Shown here in pieces: positions 11,726 to 21,621 of a stretch of 64,000 nt of DNA. The notes beneath the pieces were generated by a model. That model had not been told where the DNA came from. It worked only from the letters and a program-made list of their open reading frames with translations, and did no database searches. The DNA is taken from the NCBI RefSeq assembly GCF_008124765.1, contig NZ_VNHS01000004.1:1-64000 (forward strand), in the 5' to 3' direction. Every line of letters begins with the position of its first letter. The first letter of the stretch is position 1. The position numbers were made by a program, and so were the translations under genes. Source of the DNA: Paenibacillus methanolicus. Lineage in GTDB: Bacteria; Bacillota; Bacilli; Paenibacillales; Paenibacillaceae.

Positions 11726-12083
11726 TCATCCACAGTATAAAGTTATTCGAGAGTAAGATATCAATAGGGGAATGATGTTGTTCACAGTATTATCCACAGG
11801 CTGTTGATAAATAAGAGGGGATTGCATAGCTATCCACACAGAAAACATATCTATCATAGCAAAACGACCCCGTATTTTCAACGATTCTAACGAGTCTATC
11901 CACAAATTCTATAGGTTGTGTACAAAAGTTATCACCAACACTACATATTGTTTATAACTTGTTGGGATTCGACAAAAATCGCGGAGGGCTATTTAAAGCC
12001 ATCCACATGTTATTAGTTTGCGACGGATTATCCCGATTATTCTTGTTATCCACAGGCGGGTGTCAGCCAATCCGTTATCCACG
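11726..12083. other. oriC: oriC DnaA-box cluster upstream of dnaA
   Basis: Boxes matching TTATCCACA lie on the plus strand at 11790-11798 and 12046-12054 (perfect). One-mismatch boxes are at 11726-11734, 11830-11838, 11896-11904 and 12075-12083. A reverse-strand box is at 11802-11810 and weaker ones are at 11929-11937 and 11999-12007. With the dnaA-dnaN half this forms a bipartite origin. Strand bias of genes switches here from minus to plus. Confidence 0.9.
11734..11764 (-). promoter_or_regulatory. Putative dnaA promoter
   Basis: On the minus strand TTGATA (11759-11764) is followed by TTTATA at 17-bp spacing or TATACT at 19-bp spacing. The -10 region touches the DnaA box at 11726-11734, which would allow DnaA to repress its own gene. 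Confidence 0.5.
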
Positions 12084-12125
12084 GTTTCGAACGGCTGCGG
12101 GACTGTTAGGCGCTGGGACCTTCGG

Positions 12126-12154
12126 TTGACATTTGAGCGTAGGCATGGTTTAAT
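12126..12154 (+). promoter_or_regulatory. Promoter of rpmH
   Basis: TTGACA (12126-12131) and TTTAAT (12149-12154) are separated by 17 bp. This is a strong vegetative promoter about 100 bp ahead of rpmH, diverging from dnaA. Confidence 0.75.
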
Positions 12155-12250
12155 TGAAAAAGCGTTTTTTTTATGTTAAAGATCCGTCGTTCGATCGGCG
12201 AAGTATAGAAAGTCGCTTGGCGAGGGAATATGGAAACAGGAGGTGCAATA

Positions 12251-12385
12251 ATGAGACCGACATTTAAACCGAACGTTAGCAAACGTAAGAAAGTGCACGG
12301 ATTCCGCAAACGTATGGCTTCGAAGAACGGACGTAAAGTGCTTGCTGCCCGCCGTCAAAAAGGTAGAAAAGTACTGAGCGCGTAA
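12251..12385 (+). CDS. rpmH: 50S ribosomal protein L34
   Basis: The product is 44 aa, highly basic: it opens [17 protein letters not shown], continues with FRKRM and ends in GRKVLSA, the invariant L34 pattern. It starts at an ATG with CAGGAGG upstream. It is the first gene of the right replichore and precedes rnpA as in nearly all bacteria. Confidence 0.98.
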   Translation: MRPTFKPNVSKRKKVHGFRKRMASKNGRKVLAARRQKGRKVLSA

Positions 12386-12390
12386 GAACA

Positions 12391-12416
12391 AGACCACGCA
12401 CCGTGGTCTTTTTTTT
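12391..12416 (+). terminator. Terminator or attenuator after rpmH
   Basis: AGACCACG (12391-12398) and CGTGGTCT (12402-12409) form an 8-bp stem with a 3-nt loop, followed by a run of Ts. It separates highly expressed rpmH from rnpA; some read-through to rnpA is likely. Confidence 0.9.
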
Positions 12417-12602
12417 ATGCCTTGAACCGGAATCGGCCGCGAGTCAGAGGATTTTGTTGCTGTGATCGCGGTTTTTTTTGTATAAAATGAGGGAGCATTT
12501 CGTCCAAAAACGTACCTTCATTAATGAGGAAACAAGCCGTTTAGGTTGGCGGAAGCAGGCAATACTTGAAATTAGCGCAAGAAGGTTGGTGAACGAAGAG
12601 CC

Positions 12603-12950
12603 GTGCAAAGGAAATTGCGGTTGCGAAACCGGGAAGATTTTAGCCGGATCTACCGGCAGGGAAAGTCGTTCGCGAACGGACAGTTCGTCCTCTACTGGTC
12701 CCGGCAGCCGAAGGCGGAGCCGTTCCGGTTGGGCGTGTCCGCCAGCAAGAAAATCGGCAATGCCGTCGTGCGGAACCGGATGAGACGTGTCGCCAAGGAA
12801 ATCGTCCGACTGCAGGCCGACCGGATCCAGGCACATGTCGATTTTATTCTGATCGTCCGCAAGCCGGCGGTCGGGATGACGAGCAAGGAACTGGAGCGTA
12901 GCATTATGCACGTGTTGAAGCGGGCCGGACTGCTGAAAACGTCGAAATAA
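12603..12950 (+). CDS. rnpA: Ribonuclease P protein component
   Basis: The product is 115 aa and matures tRNA 5' ends with the RNase P RNA. It has LRLRNREDFSRIYRQGKS, FRLGVSASKKIGNAVVRNR and RMRRVAKE, the family's RNA-binding RNR motif. The start is probably the GTG at 12603; the ribosome site upstream is weak (GAAGAG). yidC follows after a 154-bp gap. Confidence 0.95.
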   Translation: MQRKLRLRNREDFSRIYRQGKSFANGQFVLYWSRQPKAEPFRLGVSASKKIGNAVVRNRMRRVAKEIVRLQADRIQAHVDFILIVRKPAVGMTSKELERSIMHVLKRAGLLKTSK

Positions 12951-13104
12951 CGGCGGTTTTGGCGGTTTTTTGCTTCGTCTGCGCTTGTTTCTTTGTTCCA
13001 TAAAATATGCTATAGTTTGTAATGTATGCATCGGGAGCGGGACGCTTCGTGCAGAAGCCCTTGGCGCTTGATTGCGATGGTTACTCTAGAGAGGAGTTTT
13101 TCTG

Positions 13105-13908
13105 TTGTCCCGTATTTCTAAACGCAGTTGGATCACCATGCTCACGCTTGTACTTCTCGCTCTCTTCTTATCGGGGTGCGCGCCGTCAGCGTCGCATACG
13201 GTTGACACTGCCGATCTAAAGGAAGGCAACTTCTGGGAGAAGTATGTCGTGTATTACTTTGCGCAGACGCTCGATACGTTCGCCGATTGGTTTAACGGCG
13301 AGTACGGTCTTGCGATTCTGTTGCTGACGATCATCGTTCGCACCTTGATTTTGCCGCTGACGCTCAAGCAGTACAGGAGTTCGAAGGCGATGCAGGCTAT
13401 TCAGCCGGAGCTCGCCAAAATCAAAGAGAAATATAAAGACAATCCGCAAAAGCAGCAGGAAGAGACGATGAAGCTGTTCCAGCAGAATCAGGTCAATCCG
13501 CTTGCAGGCTGTTTGCCGTTGTTCGTTCAAATGCCGATTTTTATCGCGCTGTATAATTCGATCTATTGGAACCCGGCTATTCGAGACCACTCCTTCCTGG
13601 GAATCAAGATGGGGATAGCCGTTAACGAACAAGCCTGGTACGCGTATATTTTGCCGCTGCTCGCCGCGTTAACGACATATGTCCAGTCGAAAATGATGCA
13701 ATCGCAGCAAAAAGGCAACAACCCGATGATGCCGGCGATGAATACGATCATGCTGATTTTCCCGGTGCTGATCTTCGTCATGGCGCTGTCGCTTCCGGCC
13801 GCGCTGCCGATCTACTGGATCTTCAGTAACATCTATACGATCATTCAAAACTATTTCTTGTATATCCGCTCTGCAGAGAAGGACAAGGAGAGTGCACCTG
13901 CGAAATGA
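13105..13908 (+). CDS. yidC: Membrane protein insertase YidC (SpoIIIJ-like lipoprotein)
   Basis: The product is 267 aa. It has an N-terminal signal peptide with lipobox LSGC, giving a lipid-modified Cys25, then a five-helix YidC/Oxa1 core with IIVRTLILPL (the conserved positive residue in the groove). The cytoplasmic coiled hairpin is rich in Lys and Gln. It starts at a TTG (13105) with GAGGAG 8 nt upstream. It overlaps jag by 4 nt, the standard arrangement, so the two are translationally coupled. It inserts membrane proteins and, in spore formers, supports SpoIIIA function. Confidence 0.95.
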   Translation: MSRISKRSWITMLTLVLLALFLSGCAPSASHTVDTADLKEGNFWEKYVVYYFAQTLDTFADWFNGEYGLAILLLTIIVRTLILPLTLKQYRSSKAMQAIQPELAKIKEKYKDNPQKQQEETMKLFQQNQVNPLAGCLPLFVQMPIFIALYNSIYWNPAIRDHSFLGIKMGIAVNEQAWYAYILPLLAALTTYVQSKMMQSQQKGNNPMMPAMNTIMLIFPVLIFVMALSLPAALPIYWIFSNIYTIIQNYFLYIRSAEKDKESAPAK

Positions 13909-14600
13909 GGAAAATCGTCGCATCGGGCAAAACGATAGATGATGCTGTGCGCAACGGTTTAACGGAATTGAATACGACGATGGACCAGGTAGCCGTTACG
14001 GTGCTTGAAGCGCCAAGCCGCGGTTTGTTCGGTCTGATCGGGGTCAAGCCCGCCAAGGTTGAGATCGCGCTGATCGAACGCGAGGTTTCGCCGGCTGCCG
14101 CGGAAGCTTCGCCGGAGGGCATTGAACCGGATCATGGCGATGTGGATCCGTTGGATGAGGCCGAGCGTTTCATCGTCGACGTGGGCGCCACCATGGGACT
14201 GTCTCTCTCGGTCACGAGAAGCAAGTCGAGGGAAGGGACGACCCTTGCCATCCAAGGCAGCGGCGATCTTGGACTGCTCATCGGGCGCCGCGGTCAGACG
14301 CTGGACGCGATGCAGTACCTGGTCAATATCGTTGCCAACCGTTATTCCGACAGCCATCTGCGCATTGTGCTCGATGCGGAGAATTTCCGCGACCGCAGAC
14401 GCAAGACGCTGGAGGACTTATCCGATCGTCTGGCGGGACGGGTCATCCGGACGAAGAAGGAAGTCATGCTGGAGCCAATGTCCCCGCAGGACCGGAAAGT
14501 GATTCACGCCCAACTGCAGAATCATGCTCGGGTCAAAACGTACAGCAAAGGCGACGAGCCGAACCGGTGCGTCGTGATTACATTAAAGCAAGATGCATAA
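13905..14600 (+). CDS. jag: RNA-binding cell elongation regulator Jag/EloR (KhpB)
   Basis: The product is 231 aa. The N-terminal Jag_N domain begins MRKIVASGKTIDDAV with the LFGLIGVKPAKVEI loop. A type II KH domain carries GLLIGRRGQTLDAMQYLVN, and the C-terminal R3H domain carries RDRRRKTL and DRKVIHAQLQNH. These domains bind single-stranded RNA, and the family controls cell elongation in Gram-positives. It overlaps the yidC stop and is closed by a terminator. Confidence 0.95.
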   Translation: MRKIVASGKTIDDAVRNGLTELNTTMDQVAVTVLEAPSRGLFGLIGVKPAKVEIALIEREVSPAAAEASPEGIEPDHGDVDPLDEAERFIVDVGATMGLSLSVTRSKSREGTTLAIQGSGDLGLLIGRRGQTLDAMQYLVNIVANRYSDSHLRIVLDAENFRDRRRKTLEDLSDRLAGRVIRTKKEVMLEPMSPQDRKVIHAQLQNHARVKTYSKGDEPNRCVVITLKQDA

Positions 14601-14647
14601 ATGAGATGAAGCAATGGCATGCAACAGTTGTCATTGCTCATTTTTTT
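14601..14647 (+). terminator. Terminator of the rpmH-rnpA-yidC-jag group
   Basis: AGCAATGGCA pairs with TTGTCATTGCT around an ~8-nt loop, followed by seven Ts. It sits immediately after the jag stop codon. Confidence 0.85.
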
Positions 14648-14666
14648 AAGGGAGTATAAACCATCT

Positions 14667-16049
14667 ATGATGACACAAGAAACGATCGCCGCAATCGCCA
14701 CCGCGGTCGGCGAAGGCGGAATTGCCGTGATTCGCGTGAGCGGTCCCGATGCCGTGGCCGAGTCGGCGAAGTTGTTCAAGAGTGCTTCGAATATTGTGGA
14801 GGCGCCGTCGCATACGGTACATTACGGTCATATCGTGGATCCGGCGAACGGGGAGAAAATCGAAGAGATTCTGCTGACCATCATGCGCGGGCCTCGTTCG
14901 TTCACGGCGGAGGATGTCGTGGAATTGAGCACGCACGGCGGCGTTGTCGCGGTCAAGCGGGTGCTGGAGCTGCTGCTGCGGCAGGGCACGGTACGGATTG
15001 CCGAACCGGGGGAATTCACGAAGCGCGCTTTCCTGAACGGACGGATCGACCTGGCGCAAGCTGAAGCGGTTATTGACTTGATCCGTTCGAAATCCGACCG
15101 CGCGTTCTCGGTCGCGATGAAGCAGGCGGAAGGCACGTTGTCCCGCCGGGTGAAGGCGCTGCGCCATAACTTGGTGGAATTGCTCGCCCATATTGAAGTG
15201 AATATCGACTATCCGGAGCACGACGTGGCGGAAATGACAAACAACTATATTCGCGAACGGAGCCAGGAGGCTTGCGACGAAATTGACCGTCTGTTAAAAA
15301 CAGCGAGCGAAGGCAAGATATTGAGGGAAGGCATTATGACCGCCATCGTCGGTCGCCCGAATGTCGGCAAATCGTCGCTGCTCAATGCGCTCGTGCAGGA
15401 GAACAAAGCGATTGTCACCGATATTCCGGGCACGACGCGCGACGTTATTGAAGAGTATGTTACGCTTGGCGGGATTCCGCTTCGGCTACTCGACACGGCA
15501 GGGATTAGGGAGACGACCGACGTCGTCGAGCGGATCGGCGTCGAGCGCTCGCGCACCGCGCTGGAGGAAGCGGATCTCATTTTGTTCGTGGTGAATGCCT
15601 CGGAATCGCTTCATGAGGACGACTATAAATTAATGGAAGAGCTGCAGGGGCGACCGGTAATTGTACTCTTGAACAAGACGGATTTGCCGGTGGCGGTGGA
15701 TGAAGGCGAGATGGCCAGCCGTTTTGCCTCGGGATCGATCGTGCGGTTATCGGTATTGCGAGAGCAAGGGCTCGATCAACTGGAGAAGGTCATTCGCGGC
15801 ATGTTCTTCGGCGGCGAGATCGATAGCGGGGATCTGACCTATGTCAGCAACGTTCGACATATTGCGCTACTGCATCAAGCCAAGCAGTCGCTTGTGGACG
15901 CAATGGAAGCGACGGATGCCGGCATTCCAATTGATTTAGTGCAAATTGACGTGCGAACCGCATGGGAACAATTGGGCGAAATGATAGGCGATTCGGTATC
16001 GGAGTCGCTCATCGACCAGATTTTCTCGCAGTTCTGTTTAGGTAAATAA
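14667..16049 (+). CDS. mnmE: tRNA modification GTPase MnmE
   Basis: The product is 460 aa and works with MnmG to make the cmnm5 modification of uridine 34. The N-terminal folate-binding domain begins MMTQETIAAIATAVGEGG. The G domain has G1 GRPNVGKSS, the G3 DTAG, and G4 NKTD. The protein ends FCLGK, the CxGK motif needed for activity. Two adjacent ATGs (14667, 14670) follow AAGGGAG. mnmG and rsmG follow on the same strand. Confidence 0.97.
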   Translation: MMTQETIAAIATAVGEGGIAVIRVSGPDAVAESAKLFKSASNIVEAPSHTVHYGHIVDPANGEKIEEILLTIMRGPRSFTAEDVVELSTHGGVVAVKRVLELLLRQGTVRIAEPGEFTKRAFLNGRIDLAQAEAVIDLIRSKSDRAFSVAMKQAEGTLSRRVKALRHNLVELLAHIEVNIDYPEHDVAEMTNNYIRERSQEACDEIDRLLKTASEGKILREGIMTAIVGRPNVGKSSLLNALVQENKAIVTDIPGTTRDVIEEYVTLGGIPLRLLDTAGIRETTDVVERIGVERSRTALEEADLILFVVNASESLHEDDYKLMEELQGRPVIVLLNKTDLPVAVDEGEMASRFASGSIVRLSVLREQGLDQLEKVIRGMFFGGEIDSGDLTYVSNVRHIALLHQAKQSLVDAMEATDAGIPIDLVQIDVRTAWEQLGEMIGDSVSESLIDQIFSQFCLGK

Positions 16050-16149
16050 GACAACAACGATAAACATTGATAACTGCCAGTTCTGGATTTGCAATCCTTT
16101 TCACGAAAAAGAGGGAGAAGAGGGGCTGGCAAGGAGGTAAATTGGCAAA

Positions 16150-18039
16150 ATGGGATATGAAGCAGGAAATTTCGACGTCCTCGTGATAGGCGCAGGCCAT
16201 GCGGGATGCGAAGCGGCGTTGGCGTCGGCCCGGATGGGCTGCGAGACGCTGTTGCTGACGATTAACTTGGATATGGTGGCATTCATGCCATGTAACCCGT
16301 CGATCGGCGGTCCGGCGAAAGGGCATGTGGTACGCGAAATCGACGCCCTCGGCGGCGAGATGGGGCGTAATATCGACAAGACGTTCATTCAAATGCGGAT
16401 GTTGAACACCGGCAAAGGTCCGGCGGTTCACGCGTTGCGCGCGCAAGCGGACAAATTTCTGTATCAACATACGATGAAGAAAACGATCGAGGAAACCGAT
16501 CATCTGACGCTTCGGCAAGGGATGGCGGAAGAGCTGATCGTCGAGGACGGCGTCTGCGTCGGCGTTATTACGAAGACGGGGGCCATCTACCGGGCGAGAA
16601 CGGTCGTACTGACGACGGGAACCTACTTGCGAGGGAAAATCATCATGGGCGAGCTGATGTATGAAAGCGGACCGAACAACCAGCAGCCATCGGTACGATT
16701 GTCGCAAAGCCTGCGCGAGCTCGGTCTGGATCTGGTGCGGTTCAAAACCGGTACACCGCCTCGGGTGCATAAGGACACGATCGACTTCGACAAAACGGAG
16801 ATTCAGCCAGGCGACGACAATCCGAAGTTCTTTTCTTACGAGACGGAATACTCCAACAACGAGCAGCTGCCATGCTGGCTGACATATACCTCGGAAGAGA
16901 CGCATCGCATTATTAACGACAATCTTCACCGCGCGCCGATGTTCTCGGGAGCGATCGAAGGGACGGGGCCGCGGTATTGCCCGTCGATCGAGGATAAAAT
17001 CGTGCGCTTCGCCGATAAGCCGAAGCATCAGATTTTCCTGGAGCCGGAAGGTAAAAATACGTCCGAATATTACGTGCAAGGTCTCTCGACGAGCATGCCG
17101 GAAGACGTGCAGCTAAGCATTCTTCGTTCGATCCCGGGATTGGAGCGGGTCGAGATGATGCGTACCGGCTACGCCATCGAATACGACGCCGTCGTACCAA
17201 CGCAGCTGTGGCCGTCGCTGGAGACGAAGGTCGTACCGAATCTGTTCACCGCTGGCCAGATTAACGGTACGTCGGGATACGAGGAAGCCGCTGGTCAAGG
17301 GATTATGGCCGGCATCAATGCCGCTCGCAAAGCCCAAGGCAAGGATCCGATCATTTTGGATCGTTCGCAAGGTTATATCGGCGTATTGATCGATGATCTC
17401 GTGACGAAAGGGACGAGCGAGCCTTACCGTTTGCTCACTTCGCGTGCCGAATATCGCTTGCTGCTCCGCCATGATAACGCGGATCTGCGTCTGACGCCAA
17501 CCGGTTACGAGATTGGTTTGATCAGCGAAGCGCGCTACGCGAAGTTCGCGAAGAAGAAGGAGCTCGTCGAACAGGAAATCGAAAGATTAAAATCGGCGAA
17601 AATCAAAGCAGAGCAAGGCGTACAAGATATGCTGGCCGAGCTTGGATCGGCGCCTCTGCAGTTTACGACCGATGCGCTCACGCTGCTGCGCCGTCCTGAA
17701 GTGACATATACGCATGTGGAACGCTTCGTGCCTTCGCCCGTAGAACTGACGGATGAGATGAAGGAACAGGTCGAGATACAAATTAAATATTCCGGTTACA
17801 TCGAGAAGCAGCTTCTTCAAGTCGAACGTCTATCCAAAATGGAGAAGAAACGCATTCCTGAAGATATCGACTATACGGCGGTTCATGGTCTTGCTTCCGA
17901 AGCGAAGCAAAAGCTGACGAATATTCGCCCGCTCTCGATCGGTCAGGCATCCAGGATCGGCGGCGTCACGCCGGCGGATATCTCGATCTTGCTCGTCTAT
18001 CTGGAACATTATAACCGCGTAACGGCGGCGCGGGGGTAG
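16150..18039 (+). CDS. mnmG: tRNA uridine-5-carboxymethylaminomethyl modification enzyme MnmG (GidA)
   Basis: The product is 629 aa, FAD-dependent. The Rossmann motif is [19 protein letters not shown] near the N-terminus. The conserved [21 protein letters not shown] and [17 protein letters not shown] segments and the C-terminal helical domain for MnmE binding are all present. The ATG at 16150 follows AAGGAGG at 12-13 nt. It sits 5 bp ahead of rsmG. Confidence 0.97.
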   Translation: MGYEAGNFDVLVIGAGHAGCEAALASARMGCETLLLTINLDMVAFMPCNPSIGGPAKGHVVREIDALGGEMGRNIDKTFIQMRMLNTGKGPAVHALRAQADKFLYQHTMKKTIEETDHLTLRQGMAEELIVEDGVCVGVITKTGAIYRARTVVLTTGTYLRGKIIMGELMYESGPNNQQPSVRLSQSLRELGLDLVRFKTGTPPRVHKDTIDFDKTEIQPGDDNPKFFSYETEYSNNEQLPCWLTYTSEETHRIINDNLHRAPMFSGAIEGTGPRYCPSIEDKIVRFADKPKHQIFLEPEGKNTSEYYVQGLSTSMPEDVQLSILRSIPGLERVEMMRTGYAIEYDAVVPTQLWPSLETKVVPNLFTAGQINGTSGYEEAAGQGIMAGINAARKAQGKDPIILDRSQGYIGVLIDDLVTKGTSEPYRLLTSRAEYRLLLRHDNADLRLTPTGYEIGLISEARYAKFAKKKELVEQEIERLKSAKIKAEQGVQDMLAELGSAPLQFTTDALTLLRRPEVTYTHVERFVPSPVELTDEMKEQVEIQIKYSGYIEKQLLQVERLSKMEKKRIPEDIDYTAVHGLASEAKQKLTNIRPLSIGQASRIGGVTPADISILLVYLEHYNRVTAARG

Positions 18040-18044
18040 GCATC

Positions 18045-18767
18045 ATGAATGATACGCCGCAGTGGTTCCCTTCCCTGCTGGCGGAGAAAGGGGTCGAATT
18101 GTCTGCGGAACAGTTAGGGCAGTTCGACCTCTACTTTCGCCTGCTGGTGGAATGGAACGAGAAGATGAATTTAACCGGCATTACGGAGCGGGAAGCGGTA
18201 TACGAGAAGCATTTTTATGATTCGGTATCGCTTGCTTTCTATGTTTCGATGAATGGGATCGGCAGTATAGCGGATATCGGGTCAGGGGCAGGATTCCCAA
18301 GCATTCCGTTGAAAATTTGTTTCCCTCATTTGCGAATAACGATCGTCGATTCGCTTAACAAGCGCATATCGTTCTTGAATCATGTGGCGCAGGAACTTGG
18401 CTTGAAGGACGTGAAGTGCGTGCATGGCCGAGCCGAAGATATCGCCAGACAGCCGGAACATCGAGATCGTTATGATTTGGTCACCGCCCGGGCCGTGGCG
18501 CGCATGAGCGTGCTGAATGAGTTTTGCCTGCCTTTCGCGAAGAAGGGCGGTGCGTTCGCCGCAATGAAAGGGGCTTCTCTAGAGGAAGAATTACAAGTAG
18601 CCAGTCGAAGTTTGAGCGAGCTCCGGGGCAAAGTGCGGACGACGCATTATCTCCAACTGCCGTTCGAGCAGTCGGAACGCCATATCGTCATCGTGGACAA
18701 ATTGGATGCGACGCCAAAGAAATACCCTCGAAAAGCCGGGTTGCCATTAAAGCAGCCGATTGAGTAG
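18045..18767 (+). CDS. rsmG: 16S rRNA (guanine-527-N7)-methyltransferase RsmG (GidB)
   Basis: The product is 240 aa. The SAM-binding loop is IADIGSGAGFPSIPLK, with the preceding NLTGITEREAVYEKHFYDS typical of the family. The gene lies 5 bp after mnmG. Loss of this enzyme gives low-level streptomycin resistance in other bacteria. A terminator follows at 18874. Confidence 0.96.
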   Translation: MNDTPQWFPSLLAEKGVELSAEQLGQFDLYFRLLVEWNEKMNLTGITEREAVYEKHFYDSVSLAFYVSMNGIGSIADIGSGAGFPSIPLKICFPHLRITIVDSLNKRISFLNHVAQELGLKDVKCVHGRAEDIARQPEHRDRYDLVTARAVARMSVLNEFCLPFAKKGGAFAAMKGASLEEELQVASRSLSELRGKVRTTHYLQLPFEQSERHIVIVDKLDATPKKYPRKAGLPLKQPIE

Positions 18768-18873
18768 TTTTATAAACGGGAATCTGAGCGCGAGGAGATT
18801 TTGACGAGTAGGTAGATTGCGATATGCGAGAAATGCACTGCTCAGTAACATGTTCTATTCTAAATATCTATGT

Positions 18874-18916
18874 GGAAGACAGGCGAGCAGAAAGAAACAC
18901 GCTTGTCTTCCGTTTT
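18874..18916 (+). terminator. Terminator of mnmE-mnmG-rsmG
   Basis: GGAAGACAGGCG (18874-18885) and CGCTTGTCTTCC (18900-18911) form a 12-bp stem with one G-U pair. A short T-run follows. Confidence 0.75.
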
Positions 18917-19061
18917 ACATATAAAGTTGAGGCTGGATGTGTTCCTGTATTCATATGGAATGAAGTCGATCTTATGGTATTCGACTAACGCGACGCATTT
19001 GAAGTTGGTAGCAATTTGATTCCATACAGTTGTTTGACCGATACGCATAATGTTTGAGTAA

Positions 19062-19077
19062 TGTTCCACGTGAAACA
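19062..19077. other. parS: parS site upstream of noc
   Basis: TGTTCCACGTGAAACA is a full 16-bp match to the ParB-binding parS consensus. It lies about 120 bp ahead of noc, in the otherwise empty 18917-19195 gap. It would nucleate ParB spreading and origin segregation. Confidence 0.95.
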
Positions 19078-19195
19078 TTTTCCCGACTAATAAGAGGCAA
19101 GGCTTCTTGTCAAGCAGGAAATCATTTTGAAGCCAGAGAATATATATCGAGAAAGCATTTCTCTGGCACTTTGAATTCGGGTGGTAGTTGACGAG

Positions 19196-20029
19196 ATGAA
19201 AGAACAATTTTCGCGTTTATTTGGTCTATCCTCAGATCCAAAGAGCGCCCAAGATGAAGTGAAGCAAATACCGATCGGCGATATCGATACTAGCCCTTAT
19301 CAGCCGCGGACGATATTCGATGACGAGCGGATCGACGAGCTATGCCAAACGATTAAGACCCACGGCGTCATTCAGCCAATCGTCGTTCGGATTCGGAACA
19401 ACCGCTATGAGATTATCGCGGGCGAGCGTCGTTACCGGGCTGTCAAAAAACTTGGGTTGGACACTATTCCTGCTATTGTGCGGGAGTTCAATGATTCGCA
19501 GGCTGCCTCGATTGCATTGATCGAGAATTTGCAGCGCGAAGGATTGACGGCTATCGAGGAAGCGGTTGCGTATCAGAAACTGATCGATCTCCACTCGTTA
19601 ACACAAGAAAGTCTTGCACAGCGACTGGGCAAGAGCCAGTCGACGATCGCCAATAAAATCCGTTTGCTCGGCCTGGGCGAAGCGGTGAAAAACGCGCTAA
19701 TTGAGCGCAAAATCACGGAGCGTCATGCGCGTGCGCTGTTGGCGCTGGATACGGACGAGCTTCAGCAGAAGGTGCTGGAGGATGTCGTTGCCAAAGAATT
19801 GAACGTGAAGCAAACCGAAGCTCGGGTTGCGTTCTATAAAGAAGTCGCCAAAGCCAAAAAGTCAAAACGGGTTTCCTTTACTAAAGACGTTAGGTTGGCT
19901 TTGAATACGATTCGCCAATCGATCGACATGGTAACCGAATCGGGCTTGCAGATTAAAACGAACGAAAAGGATTTTGAAGATCATTATGAAATCGTCATTC
20001 AGATTCCAAAACGATCTCGTGAAGGGTAG
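19196..20029 (+). CDS. noc: Nucleoid occlusion protein Noc
   Basis: The product is 277 aa, a ParB-family CTP-switch DNA-binding protein that blocks division over the nucleoid. It starts [11 protein letters not shown], the short amphipathic membrane-targeting helix typical of Noc and unlike ParB. The ParB/Srx domain has [17 protein letters not shown], and the HTH region has [22 protein letters not shown] chose the ATG at 19196 over the in-frame GTG at 19181. It stands alone with no clear terminator. The match to Noc rather than ParB rests on the N-terminus and gene position between rsmG and soj. Confidence 0.93.
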   Translation: MKEQFSRLFGLSSDPKSAQDEVKQIPIGDIDTSPYQPRTIFDDERIDELCQTIKTHGVIQPIVVRIRNNRYEIIAGERRYRAVKKLGLDTIPAIVREFNDSQAASIALIENLQREGLTAIEEAVAYQKLIDLHSLTQESLAQRLGKSQSTIANKIRLLGLGEAVKNALIERKITERHARALLALDTDELQQKVLEDVVAKELNVKQTEARVAFYKEVAKAKKSKRVSFTKDVRLALNTIRQSIDMVTESGLQIKTNEKDFEDHYEIVIQIPKRSREG

Positions 20030-20847
20030 CGATCAGCAACCGCCATTAAACTTTTTTCATTTTGTAGCTTTTAAAACGAGAAATATGCGAAAATGATAAG
20101 GTGATATCGCCTTTAGGCACTGTTCAGCCGTCCTGACGAAGGGCGGCATCGCCATTTTTCGCAACCATACAACGCGATTGCGCGAAGGAATGTTCCGGCA
20201 ACTTGAAATCCATGGGGTCGGAACGTTTTTTATATTCTCGCGAAACAAAGTAGAGGGTATGAGGCGTGAGGTGACGGGTAATGGCGGTTTGCGCGTCAAC
20301 TTCTGATCGTGTTGGAGATGAATGCAGCAAAGCGTGACGACCATGGGTATGGACGTATGAATGTATGTGATGGGAAAATCCTTTTGGACAACAATCTTAT
20401 GGATGTGCAAGAGCATCGATCGGAGCGCGCCATAAAGCATGCGCTAGCTTAAATGGTGGCGCTACGCTAGTACGGTTTGCAATGTTTCATTAGGAGACGC
20501 TCTATTTTGGTTAGCTGCATCTGACTTCAAATCTAATGCTATTGCTGCTTGCGATCTTCCCTCCTATTGGTTGGATATGATGCGCCAAGGCATGCGTGAA
20601 TCACGGAGGCCTCGATATAGCTAAGTGTGCTGCTGCATTTGTCATTTGAACTTTAAGCGAGACTTTTTCGGTAAATCTGTTTAGTAGTTAGTCGCTATTC
20701 AATGCCTTTCCCAGTTGGGCGACATATAAATATATGAGCGATTAATCAACGTTTCATTGATCATGGCCGAGTAAGCTCTTATAATGAATCTATCGATTAC
20801 ACAGTGAACGAGTTTCAACAAGCTATCAACATTAGAGGTGAACGGTT
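20030..20847. other. 818-bp intergenic region between noc and soj
   Basis: I see no convincing gene on either strand. A GCCGTCC/GGGCGGC hairpin near 20129-20149 followed by a short T-run could terminate noc. The soj promoter is at the right end: TTGATC (20757-20762) and TATAAT (20780-20785) with 17-bp spacing. The remaining ~600 bp look structureless and relatively AT-rich. Confidence 0.6.
20757..20785 (+). promoter_or_regulatory. Promoter of soj-parB
   Basis: TTGATC and a perfect TATAAT are separated by 17 bp, about 60 bp upstream of the soj TTG start. Confidence 0.75.
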
Positions 20848-21621
20848 TTGTCTAAAACGATTGCGATATCCAACCAGAAGGGCGGTGTCGGAAAAACGAC
20901 AACGTCGGTGAATCTGGGCGCCTGCCTTGCTACGCTAGGCAAGAAAGTGCTGTTGGTCGACATTGATCCGCAAGGAAATACGACGAGCGGAATCGGCGTC
21001 AACAAGGCAGACGTGAAGTATTGTATTTATGACGTGCTGATTGACGATGTGCATCCGAACGATGCAACGGTAGCAACCGCAATCGAGGGATTGAGCATCA
21101 TTCCTGCGACGATTCAACTTGCCGGTGCGGAGATCGAGTTGGTGTCGACGATTTCGCGCGAAATGAAGCTGAAGAACGCGTTGAAAAAGGTGAAGAGCCA
21201 ATACGATTATATTCTCATTGATTGCCCGCCGTCACTTGGCATTTTGACCGTCAATTCGTTGACTGCTTCGGACTCATTGATCATTCCAATTCAGTGCGAA
21301 TATTACGCCCTAGAGGGGCTTAGCCAGCTGCTCAATACCGTGCGTCTTGTGCAGAAGCATCTGAACACGTCGCTCCAGATCGAAGGCGTGCTGCTTACCA
21401 TGTTGGATGCCCGCACGAATCTCGGTATTCAAGTCATTGAAGAAGTAAAGAAGTATTTCCAACAGAAGGTCTACCAAACGATCATCCCGCGCAACGTTCG
21501 TCTGAGCGAAGCGCCGTCGCATGGACAAGCCATTATCACGTACGATCCGAGATCCAAAGGGGCCGAGGTTTATCTTGAACTCGCGAAGGAAGTGATCATG
21601 TATGAGCAAGCGGCTAGGTAG
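20848..21621 (+). CDS. soj: Chromosome partitioning ATPase ParA (Soj)
   Basis: The product is 257 aa. The deviant Walker A KGGVGKTTTSVNLG (about residues 11-24), LLVDIDPQGN and the Walker B region LIDCPPSLG identify a ParA ATPase. Soj also controls DnaA activity at the origin in Bacillus. It starts at a TTG (20848) with AGAGGTGA upstream. It overlaps parB by 20 nt, so expression is coupled. Confidence 0.97.
   Translation: MSKTIAISNQKGGVGKTTTSVNLGACLATLGKKVLLVDIDPQGNTTSGIGVNKADVKYCIYDVLIDDVHPNDATVATAIEGLSIIPATIQLAGAEIELVSTISREMKLKNALKKVKSQYDYILIDCPPSLGILTVNSLTASDSLIIPIQCEYYALEGLSQLLNTVRLVQKHLNTSLQIEGVLLTMLDARTNLGIQVIEEVKKYFQQKVYQTIIPRNVRLSEAPSHGQAIITYDPRSKGAEVYLELAKEVIMYEQAAR

Noticed and set aside
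18860-19207. A 115-codon minus-strand frame upstream of noc
   Set aside because: It contains the MFHVEH translation that arises from a parS site and has no ribosome site; it overlaps the noc start.
20057-20440. A 127-codon minus-strand frame in the noc-soj gap
   Set aside because: No ribosome site, no domain, odd composition; likely chance.
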